From contig JASANE010010197.1 in assembly GCA_030248225.1 (NCBI GenBank), positions 1 through 64,000 of the forward strand: 64,000 nt of DNA. Reading direction: 5' to 3'. This DNA comes from Trileptium ribeirensis. Lineage: Eukaryota > Nematoda > Enoplea > Enoplida > Thoracostomopsidae. Positions within the stretch are counted from its first letter, which is position 1; each line of letters starts with the position of its first letter. The notes under the pieces are model-generated. The model had not been told where the DNA came from. It did no database searches and was given only the letters and a program-made list of their open reading frames with translations. Shown one piece after another: positions 1 through 10,350 of this stretch. Made by a program: the position numbers and the translations under genes.

Positions 1-104
1 GATATAATGTATATATGTTCTCTCTGCAATAGGTGTCGTTATAGCATCCATTTTTAGCTGCTTCAACATGCTGAAAGTTCAGTCTCTATGCACAAGCTTT
101 CTAG

Positions 105-224
105 ATGCAACATGTGACGGTCGGTAACAAGCTAATTACCGCTATAAAAATCCTATTGCTGGTTGCATCGTTTAGGCTAGTAAATATTCTGACACAAAAA
201 GCAAACTCTCTGTGTAAAGCAGAG
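105..224 (+). CDS. candidate internal coding exon, unidentified protein
   Basis: A pyrimidine-containing acceptor (CACAAGCTTTCTAG) is followed by 40 open codons in phase 0, ending exactly at a good donor (GAG|GTGAGA). The frame begins ATG-CAA-CAT and contains a hydrophobic stretch (LITAIKILLLVASF) followed by a hydrophilic end (KANSLCKAE), so it could include a membrane segment or a buried helix. Two other frames are closed. The exon is 120 nt, a multiple of three. It could join in phase 0 to the open segment at 1562, but that would run into a stop codon after 22 codons, so other exons or a different partner are more likely. Family not recognised. With a single 40-codon open segment in AT-rich DNA, chance cannot be excluded. 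Confidence 0.3.
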
Positions 225-497
225 GTGAGAATGTGCCGAAAAATCGATTCCAGATATTCGGCAGCACACGGAAAAAACTGCTATATAACATCGTGCTAAC
301 ATCGTCATCGTCCTTTCATGTTGATCTTATTTTTGAATTGAAAGCGCTATAACGAACTCCTATATTGTGTTGTGGTAGCATACAACACAGCACATACATT
401 AGACACAAACATGAGCCAAGGTAATCCTGAGAGGCTAAAGTGTAATGCATGCTATGTCGTTCTCGATATACTGCCCAAACATGCATGGAATAATTTG

Positions 498-650
498 ATG
501 CTTTAATTATTCGGCCCCGACCGGGCAGAGTTCCGACCCAGGCTGTTTTAAAACAAACCGGCGCGAATCGTTTTCAGCTAGGTGTCGGCCCGACCGCCCG
601 GTCTGAGGCCATCCTTGGACAGCGCCGGGTAGCAGGCCAAAACTCTCACC
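498..650. other. GC-rich island, probably decayed mobile element
   Basis: About 150 bases rich in CCCGACCGGGC and GGCCCGACC-like words stand out from the AT-rich surroundings. No long open frame. A similar GC-rich stretch with GGCC/CCCG words occurs at about 61,915-62,035. This suggests a dispersed, degenerate transposon family, but no intact terminal repeats or target duplication are visible. The rest of 225-1561 shows no gene apart from the repeat at 752-835. Confidence 0.3.
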
Positions 651-751
651 TCTAATTGATGGTAATGCCAAAGGAGATGAAATGAAATGGTAAAAATACA
701 GTCCTACATAACAACAATAAAGTTTATCAACAAAATTACATATTTATAACT

Positions 752-835
752 GGAGAGTCAGTGTAACGAGGTTTGTGTCAGGCGTTAAGACCATCATGAC
801 AAGCTCAAACTACATCCTATTAACTATTAAATACG
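752..835 (-). repeat. dispersed core repeat, family X, copy 1
   Basis: Reverse-strand copy of a family whose core reads roughly GGTCTTAACGCCTGATGCAA followed by ACCTCGTTACGCTGA. Eight copies occur in the window (also near 10.2, 13.5, 18.8, 30.9, 31.9, 32.7 and 36.3 kb). No box A/B promoter or coding frame is seen. The element type is unknown; a short non-autonomous transposon is the likeliest explanation. Confidence 0.6.
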
Positions 836-1561
836 GAAAATACAGTAAATTGAAACGTAGTGGCGAATAATAAATACCTTTAGATATCAAAATTTAACGA
901 GTTCTAAGCTGTAAAGATTAAATCATTTCCGGCTTTTACAATATAACGACGACCACACGACGTTTAAATTCAATAGAGTAAAGAAAATTATTGTGAATTA
1001 TGAGCTTTGAAAGATAACGATTGTAAAATCCCAGTAGTTATTGATATATTTTAAAGGCTAATTTGGCGTTTTATCTGGCAATCCGTTTGCGAGTGGCAGA
1101 TGGTTAACACACCTTTAGCGAAATTATATTCAATATTACTACGTCAAATAAATTGTACTGTACATTTACTGTACAATTCGAATATCAATAATTTCTTCGG
1201 AACTGCTACGAAACTATAATAATAAATAAAAGACGGTACATTGAACAATAAAGCTTTAGTAGTAATCCAAATGTGGAATAATATATACAAAAGATCCCGA
1301 AACCCAACAATGACAAAATGGCAGTCTAGTTTTCATGAATTAAACTTGAAACACGAATCAACATTGTGTGGAATATGTTAAAATAAATTAATTACTAAAA
1401 ATAGACGAAACTTCAAATGTAAAAAAATACTATGCAATTTAATACATTGGTGCCCGACGTTTACGTATCGCAATGCAATGATTCGAACATATGATGTGTG
1501 TTTTAAAGCCAAGTCCGCAAATCATCGAGCTGTTTACAAGGCCTTGTTCGGTTTTTGCTAG
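836..1561. other. AT-rich non-coding stretch
   Basis: No tandem repeat, recognisable element or convincing exon is seen here. The long polypyrimidine run and AG just before 1562 belong to the candidate exon that follows. Confidence 0.5.
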
Positions 1562-1657
1562 AACTTTAAAAAGCGAGCGAATAACAGCGCATGTACCTAC
1601 AAAGGAACATCACGCGATAAAATCGGTTAACGCAGCGCCTAACAACCTTCACCGCAG
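1562..1657 (+). CDS. candidate internal coding exon
   Basis: A strong acceptor (GTTCGGTTTTTGCTAG) and a near-consensus donor (CCGCAG|GTAAGTGCC) bracket 96 nt. Only one frame is open throughout: one leading base, 31 codons, then AG. It reads TLKSERITAHVPTKEHH and continues with a basic, polar tail. The leftover AG plus the first base of the open segment at 2228 makes a serine codon, so those two pieces are phase-compatible. Phase 0 entry would end in a stop after 22 codons. The opposite strand also has a 100-codon open frame here, but it lacks splice logic. No family recognised. Confidence 0.32.
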
Positions 1658-2227
1658 GTAAGTGCCGGAAATAAGAGTCAGCGCAGAAAGCTGAATTATT
1701 AAGTATTAAAATACTAAAAAAATAAAATCCCAGTTTTTTAAACCTTCTATGCACGCAATTATATATGTGCCTCTCGCAAAATACTGATAATCCATTTCTG
1801 ACGCCGATGTAAATCCAAACCTTATGGCTTGGCTTCCAACTCCGTAGATTAGACATCAAGCTTTGCATTCACGTATTGTTAAACACTTATTAAACACAAG
1901 GGAAAGAACGCCATAGGTACTAGAAGTGAAAATCGATACAAGACACTGGATGTCGAGCTATATAAATATATGTATATATATATTAAATCCAAAGCATACA
2001 TATTTAATACAATTACACATGCACACTTAGTATCTTTGATCCTTGTATTGCAAGCTGAAAACTTCTTACTAATAAATTTCTGAAAGTTTACCCCGACCAT
2101 ATAAGCAGTATCCAAACTTATGTGGGTAGGAATTTAATATAAAATTCAATACTTTATGTACAATAGACACAGTGCCCAGAATTTAGAGAAAGAGTTTTAT
2201 AAGTAATTTTCTGAATCATACATGCAG

Positions 2228-2339
2228 TATCCAAATTGAATCAAGTGGTATTGGCTACCAACGTCGCCCAGATAGATTTCCAGTTTCCGGCCCGGCACTC
2301 AGCGTTCACGGAAGTATTACAAGAGCTTTTGGCTATTAA
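2228..2339 (+). CDS. candidate 3' coding exon, phase-compatible with 1562-1657
   Basis: After a moderate acceptor (TTTTCTGAATCATACATGCAG) the sequence is locally GC-richer and open. Entered with one base (completing AG|T), it reads IQIESSGIGYQRRPDRFPV and ends at TAA (2337-2339) after 36 codons. A second frame is also open across the same bases and reaches a possible donor (AAT|GTGAGA) near 2350, reading VVLATNVAQIDFQFPARHSA; that frame does not fit the exon at 1562. Which frame, if either, is used cannot be settled from sequence alone. No polyadenylation signal is close. No family recognised. Confidence 0.25.
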
Positions 2340-2947
2340 TTCGAATCAATGTGAGATCATGCAATCAACCCAGAATTTTTTATCACTTTCGAATTTTATC
2401 CATAGGAATCGCGTTATTAAACATATGAACGGATGTGAAAGACATAAACACTATTAACAAGATCTCTTGTAGCCGCATCTGCAATTCAATGAGACCTGCT
2501 AAGGTTCACGCTTACTGATCAGAAACCTGATAAGTAGATTTCGTAGTGTGGAAAGGTAACAGAGTTTTAAAATGTATCTTAGAGCTGAGTTATCATTAGT
2601 TTCATAACATATTATCCTGATTGCCTTGCCATTAATTACTCTATTCAGATTTCAAATCCATGCCATATTTCAAAGTAGTGAGTACGTACCGTAATATTAC
2701 CACATGAGTTTATCTCCATTTAAAAAGGATAGTGTAAAATAAAAACATCATAATTCCAATTATTTACTTACATCTGAAATAAGTTTTTGCTGCACCCGTG
2801 AACCCAGTTCAATTAGACAGACGACTGCTTAGCTGCAAAATCGACAAGCGTAAAATTTAGTACCCGAAGGCAAGGAAATATTAGAAGGAAAACAAAATTA
2901 GCTCTAAAAAATCTACTGATATATATATAAGATAAAAAATCACTTAC

Positions 2948-3039
2948 TTTGATGTACCTTCAAATATCGAACGTCTGTGGTCGATTTTTGTTGAGCTCCC
3001 AGTTCGTTTGACTCCACGCCAAAATATTTGGCTTAGGCT
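2948..3039 (-). CDS. candidate coding exon near 3' end of a minus-strand gene
   Basis: On the minus strand a strong acceptor (AATTATTATTTTTCAG) and donor (TCAAA|GTAAGTG) enclose 92 nt. In phase 0 it reads SLSQIFWRGVKRTGSSTKID and is open to the donor. A second frame is open for 25 codons and then hits TGA; the third is closed at once. The next downstream segment with splice-like ends (2832 to 2772, acceptor GATTTTGCAG, donor AGAT|GTAAGT) would give an asparagine codon and an immediate TAA, so this may be the last substantial coding exon. Basic, serine/threonine-containing peptide; no family recognised. Confidence 0.35.
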
Positions 3040-3061
3040 CTGAAAAATAATAATTTCAAAC

Positions 3062-3500
3062 CATAAAACATTACATATATATATATATATTTAAACACAA
3101 TTATATATATTTTATTTTTCCACGACAGACAATCGTTGAAACTGGCTGATCCAGAATTTTTTTAAGGGGAGCTCAGGCACGAACCTATTTTTTATTAAAA
3201 AATTTGTGTAACATTTTTATATTTTTTATTTGTAACTTTTTGATGGCCCAACCTTACGTCTGACGGAGGTCCGAAACCATAAAAACACAAAACATCACAT
3301 ATATTTAAAAACAATTGTATATATATAATTTTTCCACGACAAACAATCGTTAAAACTGGTGTTATCTAGAATTTTTTTAAGGGGAAGTGAGGGCTCAACC
3401 CATCCTTGATTAACAAAGTTGTGTGACATATCTTATATTTTTGTTTTTAACTTTTTTACGCCCCCAACATTGCGTCTAACGGGGGCTCGAGCCCCTCCTT
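3062..3500 (+). repeat. two-copy direct repeat of a decayed element
   Basis: Two diverged copies of about 215 bp lie head to tail (roughly 3060-3275 and 3276-3500). Shared landmarks are the AT-rich ACATATATATTTAAA start, TTTTTCCACGACA, CAATCGTT, AGAATTTTTTTAAGGGG and a stretch of ACTTTTT. The second copy ends with GGGGGCTCGAGCCCC-like palindromic sequence and a GGATTCAT-type edge (read on the other strand) that resembles termini of hAT-like MITEs. No coding content. Confidence 0.6.
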
Positions 3501-4301
3501 TATGAATCCGCTAGTGAACGCTAACAAAGTCTCTAAAGTTTACCTATATATGTTAAGCCATATTTTTTTGGAAATACAACTTAAATCAAAATTTGAGAAT
3601 AATTTTTGACATAAATGTAGCTAGATGTTCAAAATCTCATACAGTATAATAAGTCACTTATATTAACCGTTTAACATTTACATTTTAAAGATCCCAAATA
3701 GGTCAGCATGAGGTCCAAAAGCTCATGATATATAATAAGTCAGCTATGTGAGACCTTTTCTAATCACGTCTACGAATCTGGGACGCATTGGTACTGAATT
3801 CATGGTATTTTGTCCTCTGTCTGTAGAGCATAGTATTTAAAACTTTTGTATTTATGTCACACTAAATTTTTAAGAAAAAAACTGCTTCAGAAAGCAATGA
3901 CTACACATTCGTTCTGCATAAATATACAAAAATGTGAAATTCACTAATTCAAATCTACAAGTTTTCTGTCTGATGGTTACGGGAAAATTGTACTGTAAAA
4001 TTGTCGAAAAAATAGCATTCAGCAGCCTAGTTATTGTAGTCAGGCAACGAATAGAGATAAAAAGATCAAATAGAACATGTAGTAGACCATAAGTAATCTA
4101 TGCCCTATGCCACGACCAACCCTACTGTCCGAGCGAGTGAAGCCAACATGTTTGCTAGCTGCAAAAATGTTAAAAAATTCTTTTTTCTCCGTCTCATCGG
4201 GTATTGCATCTTCACAATTTTTTTATTTGATCGCAAATTCAGTCTTTGTGCCATTTCGTAAGAAGCTAAATTCGCCGACTACAAGTTTGTGCACCAAAGA
4301 G

Positions 4302-4570
4302 GTAAAGAATTACATTTTTTTAATTTGGCATCTGGGTATACATCAACCTTCGCCACATATACCTCGAGATAGAGGCTCTGCAGAATAACAGAAGTAAAGG
4401 ATCACATTTTTTTAATTTGGCATCTGGGTATCAAACTTCGCCACATATACCTCGAGATAGAGTCTTTTCAGCATAACAGAAGTAAAGAATCACATTTTTT
4501 TAATTTGGCATCTGGGTGGGTATCAACCTTCGCCACATATACCTCGAGATAGAGGCTTTGTAGCATAATA
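4302..4570 (+). repeat. three-copy tandem repeat, ~92 bp
   Basis: Three head-to-tail copies start near 4302, 4396 and 4486 and share CACATTTTTTTAATTTGGCA, CATCTGGGTAT, CTTCGCCACATATACCTCG and AGATAGAGGCT. Small indels separate them (a GGGT insertion in copy 3 and a CAAC deletion in copy 2). The array abuts the dispersed element that starts near 4611. An ATG-initiated open frame runs from 4107 into the array, but it has no other support. Confidence 0.85.
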
Positions 4571-4610
4571 GAGATCACCACAGAATTTTCTCATCGAGAG
4601 CTATAACTTT

Positions 4611-5212
4611 GCTGTTATGACTTTTCCATTTTCAAGCCATGCGCTGAAGTTTAAAAAATACGTCAAATAATGAAAATTTCAAAATTTTTTATAAAACAAG
4701 TTTTTTGCTTGTGGTCACTTATGGAATTATAGGGTCATTTAAAACCCGTTAAATAAGTTGGTATCATTATCTTAACACCATATTTGCTGTATTAGTAACA
4801 GTGCGGATCATCATTCAGTAAATTTTGTGACCAAAAATAGTCAAATTTCGCCACTTTTTCAATATAGATGTATGTAGGTCAATCGCACATGTCTATAGGG
4901 GTTGCTAAATACGATAAAGACATTTGTAGTTGCTTGGTAAGCATCAAATAAGCAAGTCTTAGGGGCCCTACTACGTAAAATAACTTTATAAATAATTTTT
5001 CTTGAAAATTGTGATTTCTAAATTTCAAAATTTTTTTGTCTTTTTGTTCGTTGGAAGACGAAATGAAGAGTTTTTCGGCTTTGATATATCACTAAAGTGG
5101 CCGTAGCATAGTCATTGAGATATTGCCTGCGTATAATTGCTATCATGGGACTTTAAGCGGCATAGGCCTTGAATTTGGAACGACAAAATGGTCAGCAAGG
5201 GCAGAGTGAGCA
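4611..5212 (+). mobile_element. ~600-bp dispersed non-coding element, copy 1
   Basis: This stretch is matched, in reverse complement, by 21,960-22,597. Shared blocks in the same order include TTTGCTGTTATG, GACCAAAAATAGTC (GTCACCAAAAATAGTCG in the partner), TGTCTATAGG, GTTGCTAAATACGATAAA, ACTACGTAAAA, GAAATGAAGAGTT and AATTGCTATCATGG. Divergence is substantial, with many substitutions and indels, so both copies are old. No long open frame or recognisable protein motif survives in either. Probably an interspersed transposon or a fragment of one; class unknown. Confidence 0.7.
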
Positions 5213-7230
5213 CAGTCGCTCCGGTTCCCCTCGCTTTGCTAGTTAGTAGTATATAGTCGCGACACGAAAATGACAAATATTTAGGCATTATTGGTAGGCA
5301 TGTGTGATCGTCTGTAACGGAAACATGTGCGACAATCGGTGTCAGTTACGGACTGTGTAAGAATGAGCAAGACCGCCTATAGATTTCCCAAATTTCCCTA
5401 CTTCAACTGCGCTGGGTACATCAGAGACTCTAAACTAACTGGAATCTTAAACCATAAATGTTGTCGACTAACGGTGACACTCCTGGGCGATTCGAAAAAT
5501 ACCTGAAGTTTAAGCATATGCCTAAGTCTTAGGCTGGATAATTGTAGAAAAGTCGCACATGCATGACGCCTTCCTGGCTAAACTTAGGTCATTCAAGCTA
5601 GGGCTTGCGTGTGAGTGCGATAGAAAATCCTTACTCGAAATTGTGGCTTATTACGACGATTATTCGACATTTCTGTGTAGCTACTTCGGTAGATAATCGT
5701 TGATGAGTAGCAACAGCAACAACAACGTAAAAGCCTCATTTTTAGTCGGTTTCGGACCATTTTTAACATGTAAGCGCAATGCTATCATTATCACCGAAGA
5801 TTGGTGTAAATATTCATTTGGCATTGTATATTTTATGTATTACTTATACATCAATTAATATACATGTAATGTATACAGCTTATATATAGTTAAATAACAG
5901 AATCAATACCTGATGTATACAATTTAGATATAATTAAATAATATGGACATTAAAAACGATAGAAAATTAAAGTTGCTATATTTTCAAATTAACATTATCG
6001 ATGCACAGTTGAAACACAATAAGGCACATATTTGTTAAGAATTACATATCTAAAATGATAAATGTCTGGCGGCACAGTAACAAAAATAGGTATACCGCAG
6101 GTGTAATACACAGCTGTGCATAAACGAATATTGAATTTTTGCTATGCGGCAACCGGAGGCGCTGAAAAACTGGACTGGAGCGTCGAAAAAGCAGAGAAGG
6201 CCGGTCATTTACATTAATTTTACTATATCATAATCAGATAATTTATTGACGTTTGTCAGTTACGAGCCAGCGGCTAACCTGTGCCCTCTTAGCAACGGCA
6301 CTGGTGGTAACTGTTACACTTCTGAGTCTAATAAAACATATTAATTATGCATTCACAGCCGGGAACAAATCGCCTCGCAATTCGTTTCGCTTCAGATCAT
6401 CTAACAAAGTTTCAAAATAATTGCAACCGATAACCATAATTACTAGAAAATGTTTATAAATCAAAAATGACAACGCGTTTAGAAGCCCACACCATACTCT
6501 TATTTTCCCATTTTGCGTTAGCCTTTTTAATTCAATATTAGTTTTTAGCAACTTTCTGAAAGCCCGTCAAGTATGTCCAGTAATGCTATTTTATGGCCCA
6601 GCTAAGAAAAATTGAGGTAAATCTATTTGTTCTGATCTTGATCAAGCTAAGTCTTCGCGGGCTTCTGTGAATTCTGACAAAATTTTTCGGTAACGATAAA
6701 TATATAGCGGTCAAAACACAGTGAACAAAGAGAGCAAATATTTATTTATACGCGCACTAATACGTTTTACCGTGTCCTTTCGTCAGTAAGTCCTGGAAAT
6801 TTTTTTATCATCACAGTATCCAACAAAGATATTCCCATGGGGTTTATTGTTTATCATACCCACTAGTCTCGCTCGTAATTCTATAGACTTTTCGATTTCG
6901 TTGTTTCCAATCCAAAGCTTCAATTTATGAAATGTGCGGTGATAAAAGCTTTCGGAGATGCTAAAATCGACAGAGTGATTAATTTGAGCATGTATCTGTG
7001 AGGGATGTGCCGCTTAGGAATGAGACAGTGTCCCCCGGACCCCATCCCATTGAACCATTTGTCATTCGGTGGCATTTTCAGTGCAATGCTATAATTTGAT
7101 GCATCCGTGATTACAAAGATTTTCAAGGTCGCTGAAAACGATGACGTGATCCAGTTGGACGTACCTATGGCCCATATATCCTTTTTGGAATGGTACTATA
7201 TTTTTGGGACTCCCTCCCACTGCACATTGC
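5213..7230. other. non-coding stretch before the satellite
   Basis: No convincing exon, tandem array or named element. A CTAAGTCTTAGGC motif near 5522 is like the CTTAGGC-rich centres of the foldback family described at 42 kb. Otherwise nothing specific. Confidence 0.45.
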
Positions 7231-10184
7231 AGCATGCATAGTTCCGTGGTTTAATTACGTCATACATATTAGCACAGAAAATTTTTACGCCTAGACCATT
7301 CTAATTTGCTGCAAAGTAAACCCGTGGTGGCTACCGCTCGCTACGTACCCATGGGGTGATCCAACACCTTGTGCTAGTTACATCATGAAAATGTCCTAAA
7401 GGCTAGAGGAGGTGCTATACCATTTCCCACCAAGTACCAGTTTGTTAATATGCTATCGTGTGGTACATATTTAACATATGTATTTTATTTTTGTTTGTGT
7501 AAGCATGTATGGTTCCGTGGTTTCCTTACGTCATACATATTAGCACAGCAAATTTTAACGTCTAGAGCATTCTAATTTGCTCTGGTGGCTACCGTGGTGG
7601 CTACCGCTCGCTACGTATCCATGGGCTGATCCAACACCTTGTGCTAGTTACATCATGAAAATGTCCTAAAGGCTAGAGGAGGTGCTATACCATTTCCCAC
7701 CAAGTACCAGTTTGTTAATATGCTATCGTGTGGTACATATTTAACATATGTATTTTATTTTTGTTTGTGTAAGCATGTATGGTTCCGTGGTTTCCTTACG
7801 TCATACATATTAGCACAGCAAATTTTAACGTCTAGAGCATTCTAATTTGCTCTGGTGGCTACCGTGGTGGCTACCGCTCGCGACGTATCCATGGGCTGAT
7901 CCAACACCTTGTGCTAGTTACATCATGAAAATGTCCTAAAGGCTAGAGGAGGTGCTATACCATTTCCCAACAAGTACCAGTTTGTTAATATGCTATCGTG
8001 TGGTACATATTTAACATATTTTATTTTTGTTTGTGTAAGCATATATGGTTCCGTGGTTTCCTTACGTCATACATATTATCACAGCAAATTTTAACGTCTA
8101 GAGCATTCTAATTTGCTGTAAAGCAAACCCGTGGTGGCTACCGCTCGCTACGCACCCATGGGGTGATCCAACACCTTGTGCTAGTTACATCATGAAAATG
8201 TCCTAAAGGCTAGAGGAGGTGCTATACCATTTCCCAACAAGTACCAGTTTGTTAATATGCTATCGTGTGGTACATATTTAACATATTTTATTTTTGTTTG
8301 TGTAAGCATATATGGTTCTGTGGTTTCCTTACGTCATACATATTAGCACAGCAAATTTTAACGTCTAGAGCATTCTAATTTGCTGTAAAGCAAACCCGTG
8401 GTGGCTACCGCTCGCTACGTACCCATGGGGTGATCCAACACCTTGTGCTAGTTACATCATGAAAATGTCCTAAAGGCTAGAGGAGGTGCTATACCATTTC
8501 CCACCAAGTACCAGTTTGTTAATATGCTATCGTGTGGTACATATTTAACATATGTATTTTATTTTTGTTTGTGTAAGCATGTATGGTTCCGTGGTTTCCT
8601 TACGTCATACATATTAGCACAGCAAATTTTAACGTCTAGAGCATTCTAATTTGCTCTGGTGGCTACCGTGGTGGCTACCGCTCGCGACGTATCCATGGGC
8701 TGATCCAACACCTTGTGCTAGTTACATCATGAAAATGTCCTAAAGGCTAGAGGAGGTGCTATACCATTTCCCAACAAGTACCAGTTTGTTAATATGCTAT
8801 CGTGTGGTACATATTTAACATATTTTATTTTTGTTTGTGTAAGCATATATGGTTCCGTGGTTTCCTTACGTCATACATATTAGCACAGCAAATTTTAACG
8901 TCTAGAGCATTCTAATTTGCTGTAAAGCAAACCCGTGGTGGCTACCGCTCGCTACGTACCCATGGGGTGATCCAACACCTTGTGCTAGTTACATCATGAA
9001 AATGTCCTAAAGGCTAGAGGAGGTGCTATACCATTTCCCACCAAGTACCAGTTTGTTAATATGCTATCGTGTGGTACATATTTAACATATGTATTTTATT
9101 TTTGTTTGTGTAAGCATGTATGGTTCCGTGGTTTCCTTACGTCATACATATTAGCACAGCAAATTTTAACGTCTAGAGCATTCTAATTTGCTCTGGTGGC
9201 TACCGTGGTGGCTACCGCTCGCGACGTATCCATGGGGTGATCCAACACCTTGTGCTAGTTACATCATGAAAATGTCCTAAAGGCTAGAGGAGGTGCTATA
9301 CCATTTCCCAACAAGTACCAGTTTGTTAATATGCTATCGTGTGGTACATATTTAACATATTTTATTTTTGTTTGTGTAAGCATATATGGTTCCGTGGTTT
9401 CCTTACGTCATACATATTATCACAGCAAATTTTAACGTCTAGAGCATTCTAATTTGCTGTAAAGCAAACCCGTGGTGGCTACCGCTCGCTACGTACCCAT
9501 GGGGTGATCCAACACCTTGTGCTAGTTACATCATGAAAATGTCCTAAAGGCTAGAGGAGGTGCTATACCATTTCCCAACAAGTACCAGTTTGTTAATATG
9601 CTATCGTGTGGTACATATTTAACATATTTTATTTTTGTTTGTGTAAGCATATATGGTTCTGTGGTTTCCTTACGTCATACATATTAGCACAGCAAATTTT
9701 AACGTCTAGAGCATTCTAATTTGCTGTAAAGCAAACCCGTGGTGGCTACCGCTCGCTACGTACCCATGGGGTGATCCAACACCTTGTGCTAGTTACATCA
9801 TGAAAATGTCCTAAAGGCTAGAGGAGGTGCAATACCATTTCCCAACAAGTACCAGTTTGTTAATATGCTATCGTGTGGTACATATTTAACATATTTTATT
9901 TTTGTTTGTGTAAGCATATATGGTTCCGTGGTTTCCTTACGTCATACATATTAGCACAGCAAATTTTAACGTGTAGAGCATTCTAATTTGCTGTAAAGCA
10001 AACCCGTGGTGGCTACCGCTCGCTACGTACCCATGGGCTGATCCAACACCTTGTGCTAGTTACATCATGAAAATGTCCTAAAGGATAGATGAGGTGCTAT
10101 ACAATTTCCCGCCAAGTACCAGTTTGTTAACATACTATCGTGCGGTACATATCTAACATATTTTATTCTTGTTTGTGTAAGCAT
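7231..10184 (+). repeat. 268-bp satellite array, 11 copies, with higher-order structure
   Basis: Eleven head-to-tail copies. The landmark CCAACACCTTGTGCTAGTTA recurs near 7371, 7631, 7901, 8168, 8436, 8705, 8972, 9242, 9509, 9777 and 10043, giving a period of 267-270. Two monomer types occur: A carries GCTCTGGTGGCTACCGTGG and ACATATGTATTTT, B carries GCTGTAAAGCAAACCCG and mostly lacks four bases in the second block. The order is B A A B B A B A B B B. Private variants (TATTATCACAGC, GGTTCTGTGG) recur at a spacing of 1341 bp, five monomers. First and last monomers are the most diverged. Non-coding; no open frame spans a monomer. Confidence 0.97.
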
Positions 10185-10190
10185 TTGTGT

Positions 10191-10350
10191 TACCGGTAAG
10201 CCATTGTCTAAGTTTCGAGCTTGCTAATATGACCTTAAAGCCTGATGCAAACGTCGTTACGCTGGCTCTCCGGTTACCATTATTTATCTCGTCAATAAAC
10301 TTACTTGTGTTAAGTCAACAGACTGTGAGTCATTAAGAGACAATTCGAGT
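10191..10350 (+). repeat. dispersed core repeat, family X, copy 2, at satellite edge
   Basis: Begins directly after the last satellite monomer with TACCGGTAAGCCATTGTCTA and continues TTTCGAGCTTGC, CTTAAAGCCTGATGCAAACG, GTTACGCTGGCT, CCGGTTACC and a TCAATAAACTTACTTG tail. GGTAAGCC at the start and GGTTACC near the end may be an imperfect inverted pair. Confidence 0.7.

Noticed and set aside
755..815. Family X core as a hammerhead ribozyme (CTGATG followed by AAAC)
   Set aside because: There is no stem II between CTGATG and AAAC and no GAAA core, so the catalytic fold cannot form.
1566..1868. 100-codon minus-strand open frame
   Set aside because: Overlaps the plus-strand exon candidate, starts from a non-ATG codon, and has the C/F/R/Y-rich composition of random frames; no splice support.
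4107..4301. ATG frame of 65 codons ending at a donor-like GAG|GTAAAG
   Set aside because: The donor is part of the 92-bp tandem repeat that starts there, and later copies have GAAGTAAAG. The start context is poor, so it is probably chance.
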